33,308 nucleotides of DNA from a virus, in IMG/VR virus record IMGVR_UViG_3300023116_000176, positions 1 through 33,308 of that record, one strand, 5' to 3'. Positions 23,728 to 30,549 of this stretch are shown here, in pieces. The notes beneath the pieces were generated by a model. It was not told the DNA's origin. It searched no databases and was given only the letters and a program-made list of their open reading frames with translations. Each line of letters begins with the position of its first letter. Position 1 is the stretch's first letter. Position numbers and translations under genes: made by a program.

Positions 23728-23890
23728 TACTCTCTCCCATTAATTGTTTAATCCTTGCTGGAATAACTACTGTATCGTTGCAGTCATCACAACATTTCTT
23801 TTCATAAGAGTCTACGGGGTCAGGATTATTACCGTAGCCTCTTTCTTCTTTACCGCAGATGCAGCACTTATAGTAATCTTTAAGCTTCAT
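23720..23890 (-). CDS. CCxC...CCxxC zinc-ribbon protein, 56 aa
   Basis: Cysteine knuckles at 9-12 (CCIC) and 33-37 (CCDDC) bracket a short acidic loop containing NNPDPV. This is a small zinc-binding protein pattern that I recall in many phages. GGAGG lies upstream, within the end of the preceding gene, which it overlaps by 11 bases. It probably binds protein or nucleic acid; the role is unknown. Confidence 0.65.
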   Translation of the reverse strand: MKLKDYYKCCICGKEERGYGNNPDPVDSYEKKCCDDCNDTVVIPARIKQLMGESNG

Positions 23891-24158
23891 TACGCCTCCT
23901 CTCTTCTATACTATAAACTTGTGCTAGTGCAATCCAGAATGCACCATCGAAATGGTCATAGAAATTTCTCTCTGCTAGTCCGTGATTGTCATACCAGTTC
24001 CAAAAATCTTCTGGCCAAATACCCCAGTCAAGCATGTCTTTGACAGCTGCTGTTAGATTGCCATTAACAAACATGTCATACAACCAATCACCATAGGTTC
24101 TGATGTCGTCTACATGGTCAAATTTGGGAAGCTCATCATCTAATTCTATGCGTTTCAT
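23880..24158 (-). CDS. Hypothetical early protein, 92 aa
   Basis: An acidic, Trp-rich protein (LDWGIWPEDFWNWYDNHGLA at ~43-62) ending in a short basic helix (EERRRNEA). The start overlaps the upstream stop as ATGA, with GGGAG eight bases before it. No family is recognised. The aromatic-acidic middle looks like a protein-binding surface, which is only a suggestion. Confidence 0.6.
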   Translation of the reverse strand: MKRIELDDELPKFDHVDDIRTYGDWLYDMFVNGNLTAAVKDMLDWGIWPEDFWNWYDNHGLAERNFYDHFDGAFWIALAQVYSIEERRRNEA

Positions 24159-24355
24159 TGCTCATTCTCCCATGCTTGTTTGAGTCTACGCATTTCTTCT
24201 TGCAACTCTACTAACTCTTTGGCAGAGCAGTCAATATTCCATTGCAGTTGGTCAATACGGTCACGGACAAAACCCATACGAGTCAATGTGTTGGTATCTG
24301 GGTCAATAAAACCCAGTCTAATCTGTTCTTCTAGCCAGTCTTTGATTTTGCTCAT
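24155..24355 (-). CDS. Coiled-coil early protein, 66 aa
   Basis: The open frame extends nine codons further, but GGAG at 24363-24366 lies seven bases before the ATG at 24353-24355, and the upstream part is covered by another small frame ending one base before. This start gives MSKIKDWLEEQIRLGFIDPD. The C-terminal half is a coiled coil (SAKELVELQEEMRRLKQAWE). No family is recognised. Confidence 0.6.
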   Translation of the reverse strand: MSKIKDWLEEQIRLGFIDPDTNTLTRMGFVRDRIDQLQWNIDCSAKELVELQEEMRRLKQAWENEQ

Positions 24356-24356
24356 A

Positions 24357-24440
24357 CTATTTCTCCATCCATAGTGCAACAATGCACATAGTTAAAAATA
24401 TCATTAAGAAAATAAACAGAATAAAGATAGAGTCATACAT
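24357..24440 (-). CDS. 27-aa single-span membrane microprotein
   Basis: A 27-codon frame of which residues ~5-24 are almost entirely Ile, Leu, Phe, Met and Val, ending WMEK. It overlaps the stop of the 72-aa gene by eight bases and ends one base before the next ATG, and its last codons carry that gene's GGAG. Like the 28-aa frame at 16304-16390, it looks like a coupled micro membrane peptide. The lack of a strong ribosome site lowers confidence. Confidence 0.45.
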   Translation of the reverse strand: MYDSIFILFIFLMIFLTMCIVALWMEK

Positions 24441-24651
24441 AACGATGCTCTTCTCTGATAATAAGTTTATGAAAGTCTTTGAGCGCGTAGTCTATTGAGT
24501 ATCCGTAGTAAATCTGACTAACAAGATGTCTGTCAGGTATTAAATACTCCAGCAGCACACTACCATCGTATCTCTTGGACACCTCTACTTCATAAATCGC
24601 AGGCAATGCCCCGTCTTCGCAATGACGCTCGTCAATAATTGTTTCTCTCAT
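24433..24651 (-). CDS. Hypothetical early protein, 72 aa
   Basis: A small mixed alpha/beta protein (MRETIIDERHCEDGALPAIY at the start, then VEVSKRYDGSVLLEYLIP) with no recognised family. AGGAG lies six bases before the ATG. It is the first gene beyond the strong terminator at 24674-24698, so its expression may need read-through or an internal promoter. Confidence 0.6.
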   Translation of the reverse strand: MRETIIDERHCEDGALPAIYEVEVSKRYDGSVLLEYLIPDRHLVSQIYYGYSIDYALKDFHKLIIREEHRYV

Positions 24652-24673
24652 GTTACTCTCCTGTAATGAGTAT

Positions 24674-24698
24674 AAAAAAAGGGAGTCCGAAGACTCCC
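24674..24698 (-). terminator. Strong Rho-independent terminator after the first leftward gene
   Basis: On the minus strand the sequence is GGGAGTC-TTCG-GACTCCC followed by seven T. That is a seven-base-pair GC-rich stem (24681-24687 with 24692-24698) closed by a UUCG tetraloop, with the T-tract at 24674-24680. It starts about seven bases after the stop of the 133-aa gene and before the rest of the early cluster. This is the best terminator in the window. Confidence 0.9.
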
Positions 24699-24704
24699 TA
24701 GATG

Positions 24705-25106
24705 TTATAGTTTTCTTGGTTCGAAGTTAGAATCTACTTCTTGACTTGATGTGTCGAAGATTTTCTTCTTGATTGGTTTGGTATATTCTTTACCAACTAC
24801 TTCTTTGTATGCAATCTTGAGTGCATCTACGATGGGTGTTAGTTCATCGACTGTATCTTCATCTTGTTTAATTAACTTTTGAAGATATTGCATTTCTTTA
24901 GCATCTGATTCTGAACCAGTATCCATTTCTTTGAGTAAATCCCAGTTTGCAACTCGTTTGCGATGTTGCTTAACTGTATATTCAATATCATTTGATAATG
25001 AATATAGGTTTGCTCGAAGAACCCTGACTTGAGTGCTATACTCAATGTTGTATGCTTCTGTATTAAGTTGTTTGATTGATTTTATAAAAGTATCTATAGT
25101 TTTCAT
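24705..25106 (-). CDS. First leftward (early) protein, helical, 133 aa
   Basis: A charged, mostly helical protein with coiled-coil tendency (residues ~20-100) and a basic segment near 110-118 (KPIKKKI). AGGAG is six bases before the ATG. It is the gene nearest the control region and has its own strong terminator, so it could be transcribed alone at high level immediately after infection. No family is recognised. A host-takeover role is inferred from position only. Confidence 0.65.
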   Translation of the reverse strand: MKTIDTFIKSIKQLNTEAYNIEYSTQVRVLRANLYSLSNDIEYTVKQHRKRVANWDLLKEMDTGSESDAKEMQYLQKLIKQDEDTVDELTPIVDALKIAYKEVVGKEYTKPIKKKIFDTSSQEVDSNFEPRKL

Positions 25107-25159
25107 TTTTATCTCCTAAATTGGAAGTTTATATTGTTGTCCGAAGACACTAAATAGAT

Positions 25160-25259
25160 ACCATGCGACAGGACTGCGTCACCGAAGGGAAACAATAATC
25201 ACGGAGGTCGCTCCAGCGGATACCGTTATTATTGTTGACGCAAAGGACTGTCGTATGGT
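25160..25259. other. 100-base long-stem structured element
   Basis: The two halves pair over most of their length. ACCAT with ATGGT (25160-25164, 25255-25259). A G-T pair. CGACAG with CTGTCG (25166-25171, 25248-25253). A small internal loop. TGCGTCA with TGACGCA (25175-25181, 25236-25242). A ten-base one-sided bulge. ACAATAAT-c-ACGG with CCGT-t-ATTATTGT (25192-25204, 25223-25235). The tip contains CGC/GCG. About 36 pairs in 100 bases. Pairing is slightly better as plus-strand RNA (a G-U instead of C-A), but on the minus strand it would lie in the leader of the first early gene. Confidence 0.75.
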
Positions 25260-25314
25260 TTAGTTGTCATACTGAAGGACACCAATATGAAACTACTAAT
25301 TTACTGAGATACAA

Positions 25315-25437
25315 ATGGAAACTATAGGTGCTGTGTGTGATTGTATTGTGTTAGTAACTAAATACAGAACATGCAATGATTGTGATGTAATTAAGTGGTT
25401 TGATTGTGAATCATACAGACATTTATCTGAAATCTGA
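25315..25437 (+). CDS. Doubtful cysteine-rich 40-aa frame in the control region
   Basis: An ATG at 25315 opens a 40-codon frame with five cysteines (residues 8, 10, 20, 23 and 31), including CDC and CNDC. It has no ribosome site and is on the strand opposite to the neighbouring early genes. The cysteine pairs resemble the zinc ribbons of the early cluster, which is why it is listed, but chance is the simpler explanation. Confidence 0.2.
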   Translation: METIGAVCDCIVLVTKYRTCNDCDVIKWFDCESYRHLSEI

Positions 25438-25640
25438 TGACTACAGCGGTAGACAGCAGACAGACATAAGTAAATTAGTGTGAGTTTTAGGTAGGGGGGA
25501 GCCTACTCTGGATACTGCAGTAATATATAAACAATCACTAGCAGATTAAATAGGATTTGAGACCTCTTAAGACTGTTTTTAACAAAAAGTAAAGAAAATA
25601 CTGGACAAAAGTTAATTCATCAGGTAGACTCGACAGCGAC

Positions 25641-25784
25641 TACTTAAGTAAAACATCAGAAACATCTGCAAACAGGAGAGAAAATTAGCAGACAGGGACG
25701 ACACCTTAGGGGCCGACTCAGCCTCCTACCACTAATAAAACCTCCTACTAAAGATACTACTGATAAACTTAAGTAAACTTAAGT
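25641..25784. repeat. ACTTAAGT palindromes before the packaging genes
   Basis: TACTTAAGTA lies at 25641-25650 and two tandem copies of AAACTTAAGT end at 25774 and 25784, their centres exactly ten bases apart, about one helical turn. A related TCTTAAGA is at 25565-25572. The tandem pair sits 28 bases ahead of the TerS-position start. The phasing suggests a protein-binding operator, but CTTAAG also occurs elsewhere in this AT-rich genome. Confidence 0.4.
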
Positions 25785-25812
25785 AATTTAGCCTCATTAA
25801 GGAGATAACTAA

Positions 25813-26202
25813 ATGGATGGTAGAGCTAACAACGCTAATCTTCCTCATTTGTTTAAAAAAGGTAAGTCTGGGAATCCCAATGGCAGACCTAAAGGAAGTG
25901 TCAATAAATATACTCAATTAGCTAGAGAACTCTTAAGCTCTAGAGGAGAAGAGATAGTTGAGGTAGTCATAGATAAAGCATTAAAAGGTGATGTTCATTG
26001 TCTTAAAATGTGTATGGATAGAATTGTTCCTCCGCAGAAGGCGGTAGAAATTAAACACACTAAAGATGATGGTGGTTTAATTATTAATGTTGGAACTACT
26101 GACCAAATATCTGAGATGGCTAAAGGTAAGAAACTTAAGAATCCTACTATTAAGTCTGATGATGAGGTTATTGCTGAGGTGGTAGCTGATGGCAGAACTT
26201 AA
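25813..26202 (+). CDS. Putative small terminase subunit (DUF5681-type N-terminus), 129 aa
   Basis: FKKGKSGNPNGRPKGSVNKY at residues 14-33 is the signature of DUF5681, a short DNA-binding-like motif common next to phage terminases. A helical middle follows (LARELLSSRGEEIVEVVIDK). It lies directly before the large terminase, overlapping it by 14 bases, the normal place for the small subunit that recognises the packaging site. AAGGAG is eight bases upstream. The assignment is by motif and position. Confidence 0.75.
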   Translation: MDGRANNANLPHLFKKGKSGNPNGRPKGSVNKYTQLARELLSSRGEEIVEVVIDKALKGDVHCLKMCMDRIVPPQKAVEIKHTKDDGGLIINVGTTDQISEMAKGKKLKNPTIKSDDEVIAEVVADGRT

Positions 26203-27439
26203 TGTTGAGTTACATCCTGCTCAATTAAGCATATTTAATTCTGAAGCTAGATTTAAGGTAGTTGCTGCAGGTAGAAGATTTGGTAAGTCTAGGCTGGCTG
26301 CTTGGATTTTGTTAATTAAGGCACTACAGTCTGACTCTAAGGATGTCTTTTACATTGGTCCTACATTCCAACAAGCTAAAGACATTATGTGGTCTATGTT
26401 AAAAGAGTTGGGACAAGACCTTATTGTTGATGCCTACGAAAACACCGCCCGCCTCACCCTTGTAAACGGAAGAAAGATATTTTTAAAAGGTTCTGATAGA
26501 CCAGATACTCTTCGTGGTGTTGGTCTTGCTTATGTTGTACTGGATGAGTATGCATCTATGAAACCTAATGTGTGGGAACAAATTATTAGACCGACTCTTG
26601 CCGATGTTAAAGGTGGTGCATTGTTTATTGGTACACCTGCAGGTAAGAATCATTTTTATGAACTTTATAATGAGGCAAAGAAAGAAGATGACTGGGAAAC
26701 ATTCTCCTACAACTCAACAGATAATCCATATATTGATGACGAGGAAATTGAAGCTGCAAGAAAAAGTATGTCTTCTATGGCGTTTCGTCAAGAATTTGAA
26801 GCATCGTTTGAAACATTTACTGGTGGAATCTTTAAAGAAGATTGGTTCCAGTTAGGTGAAGAGCCTGAAGAGGGTAACTTTATTATTGCTGTTGACCCTG
26901 CTGGGTTTGAATCTGTTGAAAAAGAACGAGGTTTAAAGGGTTCTAAGCTGGATGAGACGGCTATTGCTATTGTTAAAACTAATGCTGATGAGTGGTGGGT
27001 TGCTGATATTAAACATGGTAGATGGTCTATCAAAGAAACAGCAAGAAAGATACTAGAAGCTGCTATGTTTTACGAAGCTACTACTGTAGGTATTGAGACT
27101 GGTTCACTAAGAAATGCTATATTGCCTTATTTACAAGATGAAATGCGCAGCAACGACAGCTTTGTCCACTTAGATGAGTTAAGACATGGCGGTAAAAAGA
27201 AGACTGAGCGTATAACATGGGCGTTACAAGGCAGAATGGAGCATGGTCAGATAACATTTAATGAAGATAAAGAGTGGAAACCTTTTATCTCTCAGATGTT
27301 AGACTTTCCTAACCATTTATCACACGATGATATGCTTGATGCACTAGCTTATATCGACCAAGTAGCTATAGCAGACTTTGCTTTTTCTATAGATTTTGAC
27401 GATGAATGGGAACCTATTGACGAAATAGCAGGTTACTAA
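26189..27439 (+). CDS. terL: Terminase large subunit, 416 aa
   Basis: ATPase motifs: Walker A GRRFGKS at 28-34, Walker B VVLDEY at 116-121 with catalytic Glu120, and the coupling motif GTPAG at 148-152. Nuclease domain: FIIAVDPAG with Asp236, VGIETGS near ~300, and SHDDMLDALAY with Asp380, Asp381 and Asp384. The length is normal for podovirus terminases. It cuts concatemeric DNA and pumps it into the prohead through the portal. Codons 82-95 are unusually GC-rich for this genome (see findings). Confidence 0.95.
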   Translation: MAELNVELHPAQLSIFNSEARFKVVAAGRRFGKSRLAAWILLIKALQSDSKDVFYIGPTFQQAKDIMWSMLKELGQDLIVDAYENTARLTLVNGRKIFLKGSDRPDTLRGVGLAYVVLDEYASMKPNVWEQIIRPTLADVKGGALFIGTPAGKNHFYELYNEAKKEDDWETFSYNSTDNPYIDDEEIEAARKSMSSMAFRQEFEASFETFTGGIFKEDWFQLGEEPEEGNFIIAVDPAGFESVEKERGLKGSKLDETAIAIVKTNADEWWVADIKHGRWSIKETARKILEAAMFYEATTVGIETGSLRNAILPYLQDEMRSNDSFVHLDELRHGGKKKTERITWALQGRMEHGQITFNEDKEWKPFISQMLDFPNHLSHDDMLDALAYIDQVAIADFAFSIDFDDEWEPIDEIAGY

Positions 27440-27462
27440 TAAATTTTTATGTTATATTACGC

Positions 27463-27485
27463 TTAAATTACTATAAGTAAATTAA
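27463..27485 (+). promoter_or_regulatory. Inverted repeat abutting the portal start, no ribosome site
   Basis: TTAAATTAC (27463-27471) and GTAAATTAA (27477-27485) form a near-perfect inverted repeat around TATAA, ending one base before the portal ATG. No Shine-Dalgarno sequence is present in the 46-base gap. A TATAAG hexamer here could serve as a -10 box of a leaderless or near-leaderless transcript, or the repeat could be an operator. Confidence 0.3.
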
Positions 27486-29441
27486 ATGGACCAAGAAAAC
27501 AAATATCAAGCGTTAACATCCTGGCTAATGTACCGACTAGAAAGTTGGAGAACTTGGAGAGATACTAATTATGTCTACAAATGGGATGAATACTACAGAT
27601 TATGGCGTGGAATATGGTTACAAGAAGACAGAACCAGAGAATCTGAGAAGTCTAGAATCATATCTCCCGCATTACAACAAGCAGTAGAAGCTACTGTTGC
27701 AGAATTAGAAGAAGCTACATTTGGTCGTGGCAAATGGTTTGACATTAAAGATGATATGTTGGACCAGAATCCACAAGATGCTGAATATGTACGCAATTTA
27801 TTGCAAGAAGACCTAGAAAGTACAGGTTGTAAAGATGCAATATCAGAGATTTTCTTAAACGGTGCTATATATGGTACTGGTATTGGAAAGATTGTTGTAG
27901 AACAAAACATAGAGCGTTCACCTGTGGAGGTTCCAGTAGAAGGGACTATGGCAACAACTAGAGAATTGGTTGAAAGACCTATCATAGATGTAAGAATCGA
28001 ACCCATATCCCCCAAAGAGTTCTTAATAGACCCTTCTGCTAACTCCATTAACGAAGCTTTAGGTGTTGCACATGAAGTAATTAAGCCTAGATACCATGTT
28101 GTTGATGGTATTAACTCTGGAATGTATAGAGATGTACCTCTAGATGGTGATTATGATACTGTTGACTTTGGTTATGACCCTGAATCTAAGCAAGCTGATG
28201 AGTCTGATAGTGTTAAGATTACAGAATACTGGGGTAAAGTACCTAAACGCTTTCTTAAAAAGAATGCAGATAAAGATGATTTTGAATACGATACAAAAGA
28301 TACAATGGTTGAGGCTGTTGTTACTATCGTAAATGATTCATACATCCTAAGAGCAGAAGAAAATGCTTTTATGATGAAAGATAGACCTTTTATTTCTTAT
28401 CAACATGACATTGTTCCTAATAAATTCTGGGGCAGAGGCGTGTGTGAGAAAGGATACAATCCACAAAAAGCGTTAGATGCTGAAATGAGAGCAAGAATTG
28501 ACTCATTAGCACTAACAACTACGCCAATGATGGCAGCAGATGCTACCAGATTACCAAGAGGTTCTAAGTTTGAGGTAAGACCTGGAAAGACTTTACTAAC
28601 GAATGGCTCGCCACGAGATGCAATTATGCCTCTAGATATGGGAACCACAGATGCTAACACATTTAACCAGGTCTCCTCATTACAAGCTATGATTCAGATG
28701 GGTACGGGTGCTGCAGATGTGCAAACTGCTGATAGAGCTACATCTTCTGGTATGTCTATGGCACAGTCAGCCGCTATCAAACGACAAAAGCGTACATTAA
28801 TGAATTTCCAGAATACTTTCTTAATTCCAATGATTAATAAATCACTACATAGAAAGATTCAATTTGATTTTGAGCGTTATCCTGTTGCAGATTACAAGTT
28901 TATTCCATATTCAACTATGGGAATTATGGCTAAAGAACTAGAAATGCAGCAAATGGTTTCACTAATGCAAAGTATTCCTGCAGATAATCCTGCGTTTAAT
29001 ACAATTCTAGTTTCATTATTCCAAAACTCTAGTATTCATAACAGAGACCAAATAGTAAATGGACTAATACAAGCAATGCAGCCTAATCCACAGCAGCAAG
29101 AACTACAAGCTATTGGACAAGAGATGCAAATGCGTATGACAGAAGCTGAGATTAATAAGTTAGTCTCTGAAGCTGCTGAAAATAACGCTAGAGCTGTTAA
29201 ATATCAATCAGATGCACAAAGTAAAGTACCAGATGCTATGCAGCAACAAGATAAATTACTTAAACTTCAAAAGTCTGTATTAGATATGGAGAATACTAAG
29301 GCAGATATTGAGCGTAAAAACTCTGAGAATGTAAGAAATATTCCTGAAATGGAACATCTTAAATCAGAAACTGCTCTTAATATGGCTAGAGCTAGAGCTG
29401 AAGCTAAAAAAGTAGAAATTGTAGATAAGTTTATTCAATGA
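27486..29441 (+). CDS. Portal protein, 651 aa
   Basis: The size, place after the large terminase and sequence style identify a podovirus portal: a helical N-terminus with WRDTNYVYKWDEYYRLWRG (~20-38), a long alpha/beta wing and stem region, and a Gln/Glu/Ala-rich helical C-terminal barrel or crown (~545-640) with coiled-coil repeats (QQQELQAIGQEMQMRMTEAE). NKFWGRGVCEKGYNPQKALD (~312-331) is a typical portal motif. It forms the dodecameric DNA gate for packaging and tail attachment. The start is unusual in lacking a ribosome site. Confidence 0.85.
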   Translation: MDQENKYQALTSWLMYRLESWRTWRDTNYVYKWDEYYRLWRGIWLQEDRTRESEKSRIISPALQQAVEATVAELEEATFGRGKWFDIKDDMLDQNPQDAEYVRNLLQEDLESTGCKDAISEIFLNGAIYGTGIGKIVVEQNIERSPVEVPVEGTMATTRELVERPIIDVRIEPISPKEFLIDPSANSINEALGVAHEVIKPRYHVVDGINSGMYRDVPLDGDYDTVDFGYDPESKQADESDSVKITEYWGKVPKRFLKKNADKDDFEYDTKDTMVEAVVTIVNDSYILRAEENAFMMKDRPFISYQHDIVPNKFWGRGVCEKGYNPQKALDAEMRARIDSLALTTTPMMAADATRLPRGSKFEVRPGKTLLTNGSPRDAIMPLDMGTTDANTFNQVSSLQAMIQMGTGAADVQTADRATSSGMSMAQSAAIKRQKRTLMNFQNTFLIPMINKSLHRKIQFDFERYPVADYKFIPYSTMGIMAKELEMQQMVSLMQSIPADNPAFNTILVSLFQNSSIHNRDQIVNGLIQAMQPNPQQQELQAIGQEMQMRMTEAEINKLVSEAAENNARAVKYQSDAQSKVPDAMQQQDKLLKLQKSVLDMENTKADIERKNSENVRNIPEMEHLKSETALNMARARAEAKKVEIVDKFIQ

Positions 29442-29668
29442 CAGATTTAGAAATACTAGAAACAAGATTAGACTTATTTGAACACGATGGCTGGAAAGAT
29501 GTCGTGGAAGAATTAAAGAACATATCTGATAGTATCAACGATGTTGATGGTATTAGAGATGAGCAAGGCCTTTGGGAAGCCAAAGGTAAGTTACAAGTTT
29601 TAAATTATATTATTAATTTAGAAAATGTAACTAGAACAACCATGGAACAACTGGAAACAGCTCCATGA
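29438..29668 (+). CDS. Small conserved head-region protein, 76 aa
   Basis: A helical acidic protein (LEILETRLDLFEHDGWKDVV at the N-terminus, then GLWEAKGKLQVLNYIINLEN) starting in an ATGA overlap with the portal stop. Small helical proteins of this kind lie between portal and scaffold genes in many podoviruses. The function is unknown; association with portal or scaffold is likely. Confidence 0.7.
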   Translation: MTDLEILETRLDLFEHDGWKDVVEELKNISDSINDVDGIRDEQGLWEAKGKLQVLNYIINLENVTRTTMEQLETAP

Positions 29669-29709
29669 TATTTTAACTTCATAACCCAATACGGGCGGAG
29701 ACCAAGAAG

Positions 29710-30528
29710 ATGAGTATTATAGTAGATAACCCTGAAGCAGTATCAGAACCAATAACAGAAAATCAAGAACTTACTACGGAAGAAGTAACTGAAGTAGAAG
29801 CTGCACCTGAAGCTGAGGAGCAAGCTTATGAAGTACCTGAGAAGTATGCTGGTAAGACACTAGAAGATGTAATTTCAATGCACCAAAACGCACAGCGTAA
29901 GCTGAGTGAACAAGGTCAAGAGGTTGGAGAACAACGAAAGATGATTCAACAACTACTTGAATTGCAACAAGCATCTATGCAGCAGCAAGCTACAAATACT
30001 GAACCACAACCAGAGGAAGACTTTCAAGAGTTATTGTATGATAATCCTAAAGAAGCTATAGCTAAGATAGTTGCTTCACATCCTGAAATACTAGCTGCTA
30101 AAGAAGCTAATATGAAGGCTGCACAACAATCAAGTATAGCTCAGCTAGAAGCTAAACATCCTGAGTTTCGTGATACGATACAGGATAATAAGTTTTTAGA
30201 TTGGGTACAGGGTAGTCCTGTTCGTACAGAGCTTTTCAGAAGAGCCAATGATAACTATGATGTTGATTCTGCTTCTGAATTATTTGATACATGGAAAACA
30301 CTTTCTATGATTGATAAGACTAAAGAAGTACAAAAGAAACAACAAAAGACTAGAGATAAGGAACTTCTACAAACTAGCTCTGAGACTCGTTCAAGCGGAG
30401 ATTCTGTAGGTGGTAAAAAAGTATATCGTAGGACAGATTTAATTGAACTACAAAGAAGAGACCCTGCTTATTACGCAGCTAACGCTGATGAAATAATGCA
30501 AGCTTATGCTGAGGGTCGTGTTAGATAA
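29710..30528 (+). CDS. Scaffolding protein, 272 aa
   Basis: An acidic N-terminal region (many Glu at 5-38) with YEVPEKYAGKTLEDVISMHQ (~40-59), then a Gln/Lys/Glu-rich coiled-coil helix (~60-115) and a basic C-terminus (~190-272). This is the standard make-up of a phage scaffold, and it lies immediately before the capsid gene. Scaffolds template prohead assembly and then leave. The tail PAYYAANADEIMQAYAEGRV is a motif I associate with marine podovirus scaffolds. Confidence 0.85.
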   Translation: MSIIVDNPEAVSEPITENQELTTEEVTEVEAAPEAEEQAYEVPEKYAGKTLEDVISMHQNAQRKLSEQGQEVGEQRKMIQQLLELQQASMQQQATNTEPQPEEDFQELLYDNPKEAIAKIVASHPEILAAKEANMKAAQQSSIAQLEAKHPEFRDTIQDNKFLDWVQGSPVRTELFRRANDNYDVDSASELFDTWKTLSMIDKTKEVQKKQQKTRDKELLQTSSETRSSGDSVGGKKVYRRTDLIELQRRDPAYYAANADEIMQAYAEGRVR

Positions 30529-30549
30529 TATTCTATAGGAGAATAAATA

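Larger units (their letters stand above)
25107..25812. promoter_or_regulatory. Divergent intergenic control region, ~700 bp
   Basis: The largest stretch without a convincing gene. It separates the leftward early/replication block from the rightward packaging/structural block, so promoters for both and perhaps the replication origin or a packaging site are expected here. It holds the 100-base hairpin (25160-25259), a G6 hairpin (25491-25506), CTTAAG-centred palindromes (25565-25572, 25641-25650, 25767-25784) and two AGCAGACAG copies (25455-25463, 25687-25695). I do not see a clean -35/-10 pair. A 40-codon cysteine-rich frame at 25315-25437 lacks a ribosome site. Confidence 0.6.

Noticed and set aside
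25691-25756. AGGAGG sequences on the minus strand as ribosome sites for early genes
   Set aside because: No open frame of useful length follows them; they derive from two CCTCCTA copies on the plus strand.
25732-25917. A 61-codon minus-strand frame across the control region and small terminase
   Set aside because: It is antisense to the well-supported DUF5681 motif and has no suitable ribosome site at its start.
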